From NCBI GenBank assembly GCA_947579605.1, contig OX388314.1, forward strand, positions 12,645,982-12,709,981: a stretch of 64,000 nucleotides of DNA, written 5' to 3'. Each line of letters opens with the position of its first letter. Within the stretch, counting starts at the first letter, position 1. The notes beneath the pieces are model-generated. The model was given only the letters and a program-made list of their open reading frames with translations. It searched no databases and was not told the DNA's origin. The translations under genes and the position numbers were made by a program. The DNA comes from Athripsodes cinereus (Eukaryota; Arthropoda; Insecta; Trichoptera; Leptoceridae). Positions 9,408 through 20,733 of this stretch are shown here, piece after piece.

Positions 9408-11885
9408 ATTATTTATTTTCAAAATAAATAAATAATAAAAAGGTTTGTATGCGTAATATATGCTCTACATATATGTTTTCCTCTCGGTAAGCTGGATCAG
9501 GGATCCATCGCATATATATTTTTTGGGAAGCTCCCTACTCATTGCTACTTTCAGATCTTCTGGATACTTGAAGTCTTTCGACACACATGTACATAAATGT
9601 CCTTTGAAAATAATTTTTGGTAGATATTATTATTTTTAGTGTGCATATTAAAAACATTTTATATCCTAATTTATTTCAATGATCAGGAAGGAGCTGGATT
9701 ATATATATGTTATAAGTGAATCTTGTGGAATTTTATTCAAAAAAACAAAGAGCTGTATGAATATTTTTTAACTTGCATTGGAAATAACTTTAACTTTACC
9801 GTCAGCATTTGAAGAAAAAATGTGATAATGCTCAGTAATAATTCTTGAGGGAGAAATGCTATAAGTGTAATATGAATTAAGGAATTACAAATGTAACGAG
9901 TATCTTAGCGAATGCATGAGTAACTACATTTAGTCAGTGCGCATAGACTTACCCAAGATTTTTATAGAGGTAGCAACTTTTTAATTAAAACTGTTAACTG
10001 TGTGGATATTTTTTTTCTCAATTTTCACAAATTGATATCCATGTAAAATTTGAACCTTTCATTGACAATTTTTTATTTAAGTATTGGAATTTAAAATTAC
10101 ATGTAGATATACACAATAATTCATAGAGTTCGATAATTAATATTTCACGATCTCTTCGTTTATTCATTAATTTTTGAACTACTTTCATATTGAATTTGAA
10201 CTCTTGGAATAGTTTTTCACTTTGATGCGAATCATTATAATTTTTTCATACTTGAATACTAATTTTGTCTACATTCGTACTATTTTCGAAATCTGGAACA
10301 GTTCATCTCTTGGGTACGCCCATGTCAGTAGGTATATCAGATACCATTATAAAACATTTCTCTCATTTATTGTACGTACGCAAATACATTTTTCCAGAAT
10401 GATTTCATTAGTGACATTCTCGTTGCAACGGAGCGTAAAAAAACGAGGAGGGAAGGAAAGTTAAAATAAAAAATATTGTGTATTTTTTTTTATATTTTGC
10501 TGACGTTATTTTCCCGTCATTTTTATACATACGTAGTGTTAGGTAATGTTAGTAACGCAATCGTGGTGATTCTAATGACGTAAATTGTTTTATTATTATT
10601 AATGATGAAATAATCATTATTAAAGTTACACGCACGCTCATTCATTTTATTTTTTGCGTTTATTTTGATGAAAATGATACGTTCTATGTGCGTTTGAATG
10701 AAATTTTATCAATGTAAGGAAATACACTGTTTATGATAATCTTTCAGGCAGCTATTCATTTATTAATACATACAAATTTAAAAAAAAACCATACCGACAT
10801 ATATCAAACTTGAACATTCAAAATAAATCAAGATTTTCTTTAACCATGTTGATTTGATCGCTCTTAATAACAAAAATCTTCTACTTCTTCTTCACCCGTT
10901 TTGGTTTTATCTTTGGACATTGACTTCCTGTTTGATTTTTCTCTTAAATCTATGTTCCTGGATTTAATTGTTTTTTTTTTCAAATTTTTGAGGAAATACG
11001 AACAAAAAAAAGAAAAATGGTAGAAATATCATGATAAATTTTACATCAGACAAAAAAAGAGGATGTTTTGTGTAATTAATAACTCCTGATTAGTATTAAA
11101 TACCATATTAATATGGAGGAAAGTAGCTATACATCAATGATTGAATAGTAGATTTTCATTAGGAAATCATCTCATTGTTTCCACGAATCAGAAAATAATT
11201 AACACTTATCAGTCTTTATTTATTGGTACAGAAAGGATTTGCTGATTTTTTTTATATACATTTTATCTACTGACTGGGTAGTAGGGTAACTTGTGGAAGA
11301 TGCCATAATGATATAGAAATATCGACGCTTATTTTCATAAAAAATTCCGTGAAATTTGACAGATTTGCAACGGTACACGCTACGTTTTTTTACATTAAAA
11401 CAACGGTACAATTCTCCTGTGTATGTATTTTCATTTTCTATTTTATTATTCTCCACAATAATGTACCGTAATTAATCACGTTTTCTGACATTATTACACG
11501 ATATCAGTAAGCGCTGATCACTTAATCCAATATTGTGTGAAGCAGCATTAACCTTTTCATAAAACCTTATTTTTTTGACTTGTAATGAATTTGCAAAATA
11601 TCTTTTTTAAAAATAATTAATATTTAATAATTTTTGTTTCAATCGATCAAATCACACTATGAGTTTATTTACCATTAAAGCCATTCACAACGTGCAGATG
11701 GTAAACAGACATTTAAATGTGCAATAAATATTTATGTATGTATCAAAATTATATCAAGGTAGGTATTTCCCCAATTAGAGTATCCGATTAACTAATAGTA
11801 ATGGACATAGACACTGTCTTCTCCGTTTACCACAAATATTAACTTTTCAACTGCATTTTATAAAAATAATAAGAAATATATAGAG
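9408..11885. other. AT-rich non-coding stretch
   Basis: I see only short open frames without motifs, and no duplicated or inverted structure that I can define. The frame at 10222-10464 begins with an ATG but lacks any recognisable domain and has AT-rich codon composition like its surroundings. Confidence 0.4.
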
Positions 11886-12232
11886 TATAAGTCCACAAAG
11901 CCTTGAACGGCACAGCACCTCTATGCCTCGCTGAACTCTGTCCCCTCGACGAAACTCTGAGGTGACCACTACAATCAGCTTACTCCGCTGTCAACAAACT
12001 TGTAGAACCCAACAGGGCAAACACTTCCGAATTCGCTGAGAGGAGCTTTAGCGTTGCGAGGCCAACTGCCTGGAACCGATTGCCAGCGGATTTAAGATAG
12101 AACCAACCCACTGTAACGTTTAGGAGTAAGCTGAAAACACTGCTTTTCAAGAAAAGCCATGGCTCCCTTGAGGTGGTCACGGATCATTAAAGGTCGCAAA
12201 TTATAAATTGTCTTTATTATTATTATAAATAA
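11886..12232 (+). pseudogene. CR1/L2-like LINE ORF2 C-terminus, 5'-truncated
   Basis: A single plus-strand frame reads HKALNGTAPLCLAELCPLDE, then ARPTAWNRLPADLR, a stop, and TVTFRSKLKTLLFK. This is the typical end of CR1/L2-type reverse transcriptases (KALNGxAPxYL ... PxxWNxLPxxLR ... FRSKLKTxLF). There are two in-frame stops, a TGA after LDETLR and a TAG after LPADLR, so it is dead. The 3' end carries a TTATTATTATT-type tail at about 12207-12226. A related minus-strand fragment lies at 44203-44420. Confidence 0.8.
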
Positions 12233-13314
12233 TTTTAAGATTCGTTATTTCAGAAAATCTCTTTAATTTGCATAAATATATTTATGTATTCTATTTGCTT
12301 GGTTGGATTCACTCTAATGAATCGCGAAATAATTTCAAAAAATACCCAGTTTGCGAATAGGATTATCAATGCTTATTGTTTACTTAACTAAATACACGAT
12401 CATATAAATGAAGACTGCGACTTATTCCCGCACCAAGTGCTTGGAGAACTTCCATTATTTAACCGAACCAATCCATGCCAATTCACCGTATGTATTATAT
12501 AATATTATGTAGATACAGTATCAACATCGATTGCAGAAGATAATAATAGTCGCACGGAGCATTAGTTACATAAGAGAATGCATTGTTATGAGCTATTAAA
12601 AACCTACTTGACTTGAGTGTTTTAGTAGATACTACCTTCATACCATTCAGTACTTAATAGGTTAACCTTAAGGCTTCAACGATGGAAAACTATGTTTCAA
12701 GTGAACTTAAATAATCCTTTCAATTTATACTTGATGGATTAAATAATATAGAATAATATGAAGAATTAAAGTGGTATGTTTATCTACCAATATGTATTTG
12801 GTGGATTGAATAATATGGAGAATTGTTCCATGCAATTTCTGGCGAGGGATAAGTGTATAACACAATTACTAGCTAATGAATTTTACTTTATTTTATCCTT
12901 TTTACGAAAACTCACGGCATAAATCTGTGTTGAAATATGTATATATATTATATACAAACATTTACAAATTAAACACTGACAAATATCAAACACTGGCAAT
13001 ACTACAGCATTAAAAATTAAGAAACTAAATGATCAACAGTAAACAGTTTATTCATTTTGCCATCTTTACAAAATATGTTTATTACAGTCGAGAAACTTTT
13101 TTCGAAATACCCAGTATAGGGACGCATTTTGAAAATTATACGTCTCGACACACACTTCTTAACGAAGAAGAAAATATTTATTACATGTGTTTAGTTCATT
13201 AACCAACTTACTTCTAGGATATCTTGGGATGGTATGCCATGGAATAATACGTTTGGATAAATCTTAGAAGAAAATTTTCAGTGATGATCTCACTACTGCA
13301 TATAATTATCATTC
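12233..13314. other. AT-rich stretch with a minus-strand LINE 3' end
   Basis: At 12885-13075 the sequence TTTACTTTATTTTATCC, then ACTCACGGCATAAATCTG, matches the 3' end seen at 43768-43930: minus-strand hairpin-like GGC/GCC before an A/T-rich tail. At about 13262-13300 a short piece (GTGATGATCTCACTACTGC) resembles the LINE 3' hairpin family of 37520-37650. Nothing else was recognised. Confidence 0.45.
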
Positions 13315-13426
13315 TAGTAATTCGCATTTTATATGTATTATTTTCTATAGTAACATTTACATATAAAATGCGAATTACTATAAAATACAAATTAATTTAA
13401 AACAGGTTATAACCTGTTTTAAATTA
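13315..13426. repeat. Two adjacent perfect palindromes
   Basis: An inverted repeat of 23 bp (13315-13337 with 13358-13380, loop 20) is followed by a separate 34-bp uninterrupted palindrome at 13393-13426, centred on GGTTATAACC. Both are exact. They look like the ends of small MITEs, or cruciform-prone sites. No coding capacity and no target duplication could be assigned. Confidence 0.65.
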
Positions 13427-14720
13427 GTTTGTGCAAAAATAATAAATTTATAAATAAATATTGAGGTTATGCATAAAATATTAATCTGAAAGTATTCGCG
13501 ATTGTCTAAACACTCTAATCGACACTAAATGTCTAAATAATATAAATCAAATACAAGACGTCACTTTACATAATTCAGATTTGAATCTTCGATAAGGAAT
13601 TTTATGAAACTAAGTACATATCAGCTGTGCATTACGTTGATTTTATATCTTGGATCAAATTTTATGATGTGCACTAAAATGACAACAAGAAATAAATGTC
13701 TCTATGTCTCGTATGTGATTCCACCGTACAATGGAATGTATTAAATCATACGAACTCAATTAATTTCATGGAATATTACTATTAAATTTATTGGCAATTA
13801 TGTAGCAGAAATCTGCTTGACTGGAACTTAATTTATTTTTAATAATATTTCTGTTTTCATAACTGAGTTAATGCATTTCATTTTATATATATGTACCTAT
13901 TTAATCAAGAGATAGAAAATAATAAGAAAACTACTTGGTTAGTTCATATCGAATAATGTTGTTTGCTATTTTTTTTATCATTTCATCAATATTAGTACTC
14001 ATATTGTAATCAACTTACTACAATTAAAATTATTAATCCATTCTTCATTGAAATACATATTTTATTTATGTGAATTTTACAATAGTTTGCCTTAGCATAA
14101 ATCGTTTAATAGAACTATGTGATGTATTTGACCAATTTATTGATTCCTTCTGAATATTGATGGATTCTAATTTATTTTATTAACAAAGAAAGGTTTTACG
14201 CGAGTGTTTTATGTTTGTAACCTTTTCAGTTGTTTGTGAATTTTTTTATCATCCGTTGGTACAGTATTCATTACCAATATTTTAGGAAATGTATTACCTA
14301 CCTAAATGTCTATTGACAAACCAAGTTGATTACTCATATTTTATTGAATTTGAATCGGATATGTAACTAAAAGAGACAAATGTATTAAAATGTTGAAAAT
14401 ATATGTATGTATATGTGAAGAGAGGGAGGGTGTTATTTGGTCTACTCATCCAATATCCGATCAATCTTTTATTATAATATTGTAGTTTTTTTTGGACGGC
14501 GTTGAAATTTGTTCGAATAAATTTGCAAGCAAAGCACACACATATTAGAAATACAAGTATGACAAAATACAAATCGAATAACCTACTTATTTGACATGGT
14601 GCACTTTGCATAGAACAAATTTTCTAATACCTACTTCTGTTAAATCTTTATAGTAAGTATGCTTACAACCTGTATTTTGAATTCATTGATCAAGCATGTA
14701 ATATATCCTCAAAATCATAT
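13427..14720. other. AT-rich stretch, no gene seen
   Basis: No feature supported. The frame at 14330-14611 (minus) is AT-rich, lacks motifs and overlaps the flank of a SINE. Confidence 0.4.
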
Positions 14721-14893
14721 TTAAAAAAGACATATCTGAGTTTTGTAATAAACCCAAATATGACCTTATACACCTTTCACAGTAAGCTAAAAGATTGTGT
14801 CGTGAAAGGGGAGTTTGCCGGCACTTGGAATCGAACCGCGGACCCCTTGTTCACGAGGCCAAGACTCTAATCCCGAGATATGTCATTAACGAC
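14721..14893 (-). mobile_element. tRNA-derived SINE, copy 2
   Basis: Same family as the 7.4-kb copy, reversed. Read on the minus strand it has a good B box GGTTCGATTCC, the CTCCCCTTTCACGACAC body, the GTGAAAGGTGTATAAGGTC segment and a 3' end in AGATATG plus an A-run. The A-box region is altered (GTCGTTAATGACATATCTCG), so the head is decayed. Confidence 0.8.
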
Positions 14894-15499
14894 TTTTTGT
14901 TTCTTAATTGAGGTATGCATACATTTCCAATATTACTATGTAATTACCTATTTAAAAATCCCGAGATTTTCATAAAGTCCAGCCTAATTCGCTTTTAAGT
15001 CTATTTATGGAAGTAATAGTATTTTTACTTTTTTATTTTTTATTTTTCCAATAGTATTTTTATGTGGGTAATAATTATTTATGTCATTTGTTGGTTATTG
15101 AGATAAGCTGTTAAGGTATGAAAGTATATGAAAATGCTTAGATTTATTTATATTTATAGATAAAATACATAACGATGATTTATAATTAGTGTTGGATGGA
15201 GATAACTTACGTTCTGAGAATGAAAACATCTGTAAAATAATATGTTCCATGTAACGCCAAGCAAATGAGTAAGCAATTATCTACTTGTCTCATGGGAATT
15301 GAAGTTTACAATTGGTTACTGAATACTCTCACAAAAGAGCTTCAATTATATTCAACGATGGCTGCGTTGTTAATTGTGATTTTAAATATCAATTTAAAGA
15401 TGTAGTTTGTTTAATTTACTTTTGATTGAAGTTTCATGTAATTTCAACACCTCCGATTTAACTAATGAATTCATAAATTATGTTAATCCCTTTCTTACA

Positions 15500-15622
15500 T
15501 ACACATATACCATCTCGCCGCTTCCCTCACGGGTAGGCAGAAAGGATCGAGCGCCACTTCCTTCTATCCTTGCATACATCTTTCGCTTCCGTCACTGTCA
15601 TACAATTCCTCATGCATGATCA
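15500..15622 (-). pseudogene. RTE-like LINE extreme C-terminus
   Basis: The minus strand reads MRNCMTVTEAKDVCKDRRKW followed by RSILSAYP and a stop at 15527-15529. This is nearly the same as the end of the fragment at 59778-59969 (MRNCMNVEEVKEVCKDRSIW, RSVLSA), and both match the last block of RTE reverse transcriptases. It is only about 120 bp long and 5'-truncated. Confidence 0.75.
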
Positions 15623-15869
15623 ATGTGCTCAACACATGACCATTTTGTAAGATTTGATTTAAATGATCTTGCCATTGTAATGATCAATTTCTTTTATGAT
15701 TACAGAGATACTAAACATATTATACACTACGCTTAGAAGAAACTGCTTGTGTAATTGATTATGGCTATGTAATGCAACTAGTTTTAAGAACTTCAATCTA
15801 GTCTTAAGATATTTTGTATTAATTTAGGCTAACAACTAGTACGTAGTAAATACGTAACTGTAAGTTAAT

Positions 15870-16225
15870 TTTAAGTTCTTTTGTAAACAATGGAGTCGGT
15901 GGACATTAACGGTTGTATTTTATTTTGGGGAGGATTTTGTCGGGGATAGCCCTTCAGGCGAACCTTGAGCCCTTCCTTGAGAAGAATTTGCATGAAGAGT
16001 ATGGATGACATGGGAATTGACATTCCTGCAACATCCATGGGTGAGGGAGGGTGCAACCCTTAATGTGATCTTGCCATTTGATCCTCGGACGTCCACGTCT
16101 CCGAGCACCATTCCTCTCAGCCAAATATATCCTCTTGGTCATTCTGTCCTCATTCATTCATTCCACGTGCCCAAACCATCTTAACTTGTTCACATTCATC
16201 CTTGTAATTACACCAACTTTCATTT
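15870..16225 (-). pseudogene. RTE-like LINE C-terminal fragment with nonsense codon
   Basis: The minus strand reads EMKVGVITRMNVNKLRWFGH, then VE, a TGA, then MNEDRMTKRIYLAERNG and ARRRGRPRIKWQDHIKG. This aligns with VDRMRVNKLQCFGHVERMNK in the copy at 54760-55172, where the TGA position is an arginine. After DHIKG the similarity is lost (frameshift or different sequence). It is a non-functional remnant of the same or a close LINE family. Confidence 0.75.
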
Positions 16226-16395
16226 CACATTCCTTTCTTATCGATAAACTATCTATATCTAAATAGAATTCATTTGTAAAGACAAAGTAGTTGAGTGCCT
16301 ATTATTGAAATTAATTCACCTGAAAAATCTTCAGTGTGTGTGTGAGAAAAAATATACACATAATACATATAGCTAAGCGTTAAACAAAAGGAATA

Positions 16396-18259
16396 ATATG
16401 ATGATTTTATAAATGCAATTAGAAATGCAGCTCATATCGCATTTGATAAAGAGAATGAATGGAAATCAATTACAAAATACCAAAAAACTGGATGGAACAG
16501 TCTAGTTTCTGAACACTATCAACGCTCTAAGAAAGCTCTTGAAAACTGGATTCAACACGGAAGACCAAAAGACGGAACTGCAGCTGACGAGAGACGATAC
16601 TATAGGAAAGAGTTCAAAAAATCATTAAAGTCAGCTCAACAAACACGTGACCAAAAAATATTTGATGATATTGCTATGAATGCCACCAATAAACAATTTA
16701 AAAAATTCTGGATAAAAAGTAATAGACTTCTGAAGCCGACAAAAAGAAATACGGGTAGAATAGATGGTTATACGAATGAAAAAGATATATCGAACAACTT
16801 TAAACACACCTTTAGTGAAATTTCAGGTAGTGACATACCAAACAAATATATCGAATATCCTTCAGATAATTGTGATGTAATAATAAGTGAAAAGGAAGTG
16901 GAAACATCTATTGTGTCAATAAAATCAGGAAAGGCACCTGGTCATGACAGTTTAGGTATAGAACATATAAAATATGCAGGTTTTCGGTGTAAACAAATTT
17001 TAACTAGACTCTTTAATCTGATTATATCACATAATCATCTCCCAGAAAATATGACGAAAACAATTATTATACCTATTCCAAAATCACCACAACTAGACAT
17101 GACATCCTCTAGTAATTATAGGCCAATATCATTGACAACAATAGTAGCAAGAATTCTCGAGAAAATATTATTGGAAAAGATTAAACACAATCTTAGTACA
17201 GAGGAAAATCAAATGGGATTCAAACCTGAAGTGTCAACGGAGACAGCGATATATACCGTGAAGCAGATTGTAGAAAGATATCGAAAGCGAAGAACAACCG
17301 TGTACGCATGCTTTTTAGATCTCAGCAAAGCTTTTGATAAGGTGTCTCATGAAATCCTCTGGGAGAAATTGCAGAAAAGAGGAGTGCCAGCTAAAGTTGT
17401 AAATCTACTCAATCGCTGGCATACGTATCAAGAGAACGTGGTTAAATGGAATAACCAAGTGTCCAATCCTATGTATTTAAGAACTGGAGTGAGACAGGGA
17501 GGATGCTTATCTCCAGTTCTATTCAACGTATATATGGATGGACTGAGTCAGCAGCTAAATACTTCTAAAACCGGATGTCACCTCGGAAGTCTACCATCGA
17601 ACCACGTAAGCTACGCTGATGACATGGTTCTTTTAGCCCCATCAATCAAAGGATTGAGAAAACTGCTGAAAATCTGCGAAAAATATGCAATCCATCACAA
17701 CATGAAATATAATGCAAAAAAGACAGAATTAATGATTTTCAAATGGGGTAAAGAAGAAGAAAAAGTACTGCCAGTAGACATCGACAATACAAATCTAACG
17801 CAAACAAATAGAGTCAAATACTTAGGACATATTATTAATAGTGACCTTACTGACGATGACGATATCGAAAGACAAAGACGAAACATTAGTATTATCTCAA
17901 ACATGCTCGCCAGGACTTTTTTCAAGTGTAGTGACAGTGTTAAGAGAATGCTATTTAATGCCTACTGTACAAACCTTTACACATGCCAACTATGGACGAA
18001 CTACAGACTGACTACGATAAACAAATTAAGGGTACAATACAATGACGCATACTGTATACTATTTGGACATCGTAGATACACTAGTGCATCACAAATGTTT
18101 ACAGAAGGTAGGACAAATGACTTTAGGGCGACAATGAGACTGAAAATTCACGGTTTTAGGACACGACTAACATTAATAAATAACGAACTTTTACGAGCTG
18201 CTTCCGAAAGACAAGAACAACAACTGACACAAAGGTGGATTGCATATTTAATTAATTAA
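16396..18259 (+). CDS. LINE reverse transcriptase, 5'-truncated (621 codons open)
   Basis: The frame is open from the codon after a TAA near 16393 to the stop at 18257-18259; the ATG at 16676 is internal. Blocks in order: a pre-RT region with ENWIQHGRPKD; ISEKEVETSIVSIKSGKAPG, the GKAPGxD motif; SSNYRPISLTTIVARILEK; ACFLDLSKAFDKVSHEILWE; RTGVRQGGCLSPVLFNVYMD; and VSYADDMVLLAP, with catalytic YADD intact. Thumb and C-terminal regions follow, ending RWIAYLIN. The apurinic-type endonuclease expected upstream is absent, so this copy cannot mobilise itself. No stops means recent insertion. The clade is uncertain (CR1/Jockey-group-like). Candidate role: reverse transcription. Confidence 0.85.
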
Positions 18260-18480
18260 GAAAGTCTGTAGGTATATTGAACCGATACCAGTTTAGTATG
18301 ATCTTCTTTCTACTTATTTCTACTCTAATATGTATTATTTTTTTATCATTTGTATTATATTGTATGTATTTTAATATGGACTTGAGAGGTTTGCACACTC
18401 CACCTTCAAGTCTGGAGTAAATAATAAAATAAAAAAAATAAAAAAATAAAATAAATGTTACCTAAATAAAAAAAAATAGG
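18260..18480 (+). repeat. LINE 3' UTR and A-rich tail
   Basis: A short 3' UTR after the reverse-transcriptase stop contains CTTGAGAGGTTTGCACACTC and ends in a tail of AATAAAATAAAAAA units at about 18420-18475. I could not match a target duplication with the 5' side near 16380. Confidence 0.55.
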
Positions 18481-18888
18481 TATGTTTTTCACAAAATAAA
18501 AAAATGAATAGTTTGAAATTTACCTAAGATAATATAAATCTTAATATAAACCGTTTTTACAATTTATTAAATAAAATTCATGCCTATAGGTAGTAATATA
18601 CAGCATAAGAACATTGACTTCTCTCTAACTCGTTCAACAGGAAGTGAAAAATGTTGAATAGTGGATTTTTATCGTAACAAGAGTGGAAACTATGAACAAA
18701 TTTCCGGGCAAGATATTGAAAGATAAAATTGTTTCTGGAATCGTAATTTTATAATTTTCACCGATGACATTTTTAATGAATAGTTTTCTAAATTTTCAGC
18801 TTGTATATTTAAAATCACTGCATATACATTTTGAGAGTTTTTATGGTGTTTGGCTTTCGTTCCAATGTCTATTTTTCTTTTTTTTCAG

Positions 18889-18930
18889 ATTGCCGATAGA
18901 GTTTCTACACAACGTGATTATTTTGTGATG
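18889..18930 (+). other. Candidate 42-nt host micro-exon
   Basis: A strong 3' splice site (TCTATTTTTCTTTTTTTTCAG ends at 18888, pyrimidine-rich) precedes 42 bases that are open in only one phase, IADRVSTQRDYFVM, and are followed directly by GTAAGTATTT, a near-consensus donor. The length is a multiple of three with phase 0 at both ends, so the exon could be included or skipped without a frame change. I do not recognise the protein. The other two phases contain stops. If real, this part of the window is an intron-rich host gene on the plus strand. Confidence 0.4.
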
Positions 18931-20375
18931 GTAAGTATTTAAAAACACTATTTTATTTATTGATATTTTCTTGAACTATCGTGAATTAAAACGATTTTTT
19001 TTTATTCATTTCACTCTTTATCATCCTTTTTAAATCTGTCAATATAGACAGTTAATTTGATGAATTTTTCAGATACTTAACATGTCTTTATCGTACTCGT
19101 TCAAAATGCATACATACATCTCTCCCCTGTCGTAACTGGTTTAGGAATATATTGCGCTTAGATACTTCCTTCGGAGATTTCTGTTCTTTGGTCTCTCCAA
19201 ACTAAACCTGGAAACAAACATTCTTAACACACGTTCTTGTCAATATATTCTGAAACCACTGGTCTTCGGCTCTCTTCCACAGGCTCCAGAGATCTAAATG
19301 GTAATCAGTTATTCAAAATATTATTCTTGTTGCATATTAACGTACATTTGAAAAGAAAACTTATTAGTTACCAAAGTAATACAATAATTATGTTTTATGT
19401 TACTAAGATATACCTACCTAAAATGACAGTTTGCATATTTCTTACATGCAGTTGGTCTACTGGCTACCCCACTTGTGGGATATGCCGTGATGGTATAGTA
19501 GTAGTAGTAGTAGTAGATATACCTATTAGTTTAGCGTAGAAATAGTTTTCTATGAGATCGTTTTATTAAATAGAATATAAATAGAGTATGAATAATTGTA
19601 AAGTAAGTATATTATTGTTAAGTAATTTCATAATTTTGTTTTATATTAGAACCTGATGACAAGTCAACTTTAATGACTTAACAGGACCATGTACTTTCTG
19701 TACATAATTGATTCAAATTAATAATAATAAAAAAAGTTCAAGATAATATGGTGAACAACTTCTGTGGACATTCGCATATTACTTATTATGGACATTAAAT
19801 ATAGAATCTATGTATTAAATTGTCTAGTGAGTAGGAGACATGATATAAGAAAAGGAGATGAAGGAAGGGAATTTCTTGATCCGTTAAATCCACAGGATTA
19901 TGTAAAATCCTTAGTATAAAATATAATAATGAAGACATGATACTATGTAGTTATAATATAATATAATACTTTGCTTATAATAATAATAATATATTCGAAG
20001 TATTAGTAAAGTTGTTAAACAAGTTTAGCGTCACATTGGATAATAATAATTATTAATCTTGCCTTAATCTTGTTTCACTTGTCATTACTCTGGTTATAAC
20101 TTAATACAACAAGACACTATTTTCTAAATAATATAAATACCTTATGATAAACGGCTTGTTAATGATTTTTATAAAGTATGTAGGTGTCATTATTTTGTGG
20201 AATCATCTTAAATAACCTTAAAGTCATTGAAAAGTGTTTTACGGTGCCTAAGATGTTATTTTATTCTCCTTATATCTTGATGACGAATACTCCAACACAT
20301 ATTTCCAAACAGAAGATTTTTAAGTAATAAGAGTTATCATCTATTTAAGAAAGATTTTATGAACAGTTTCGAGAC
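18931..20375. other. AT-rich stretch with a repeat fragment at 19.45 kb
   Basis: Apart from the repeat fragment at 19437-19521, there are only AT-rich sequences. A possible LINE 3' end sits at 19650-19738 (TTAACAGGACCATG ... AATAATAATAAAAAAAG), without a coding part. Confidence 0.4.
19437..19521 (+). repeat. CACGGCAT-family repeat end with (TAG)n tail
   Basis: It reads GCAGTTGGTCTACTGGCTAC, CCCACTTGTGGGATATGCCG, TGATGGTATAG and then (TAG)n to about 19515. It is the opposite orientation of the 42.77-kb copy, whose tail is (TATC)n. The variable microsatellite always sits at the same end, which marks that end as the retroposed 3' terminus. Confidence 0.75.
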
Positions 20376-20733
20376 ATTTTGAATGTTTTTTTAGTATTCT
20401 AAAATGCACACCCGTTACCTCATTATTTAAATCGCGATCGATTTCGGTAAACCTTTGTATCGCTCGTCAATGGCGGCGTCCACGCAGCTGGATGCAAATG
20501 GCAATCATCAATCATCAAGCAAAAATATTAATTTTTTTGGCAACAATTCAAAGAATTCATCGAAGAAATATTCGAATGAATGCCTTCGTTACGTCTTATG
20601 GACGGTGTCCACACAACTAGTTCGCATCCAGCTGTGTGAACGCCGCCAATGGTAAAGGTTTACCGAAATTGATCGCGATTTAAATAATCAAGTAACAGAT
20701 GTGCATTGTAAAATACTAAAAGACATTCAAAAT
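20376..20733. repeat. Long foldback element (about 358 bp)
   Basis: The outer arms (from ATTTTGAATG at 20376 and CATTCAAAAT ending 20733) contain the matching segments AAATCGCGATCGATTTCGG and its inverse, and continue into GGCGGCGTCCACGCAGCTGG on the left and CCAGCTGTGTGAACGCCGCC on the right. The centre includes GAAGAAATATTCGAATGAAT. The segment CCACACAGCTGGATG and the centre are shared with the foldback at 33266-33460, so both belong to one family. No transposase is present. Confidence 0.7.

Noticed and set aside
10222..10464. 80-codon frame starting with ATG
   Set aside because: No motif, AT-rich composition equal to flanks, no splice or promoter context.
15871..16111. Overlapping minus frames of 61 and 63 codons
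   Set aside because: Alternative frames of the RTE-like fragment; only the 67-codon frame carries the motif blocks.
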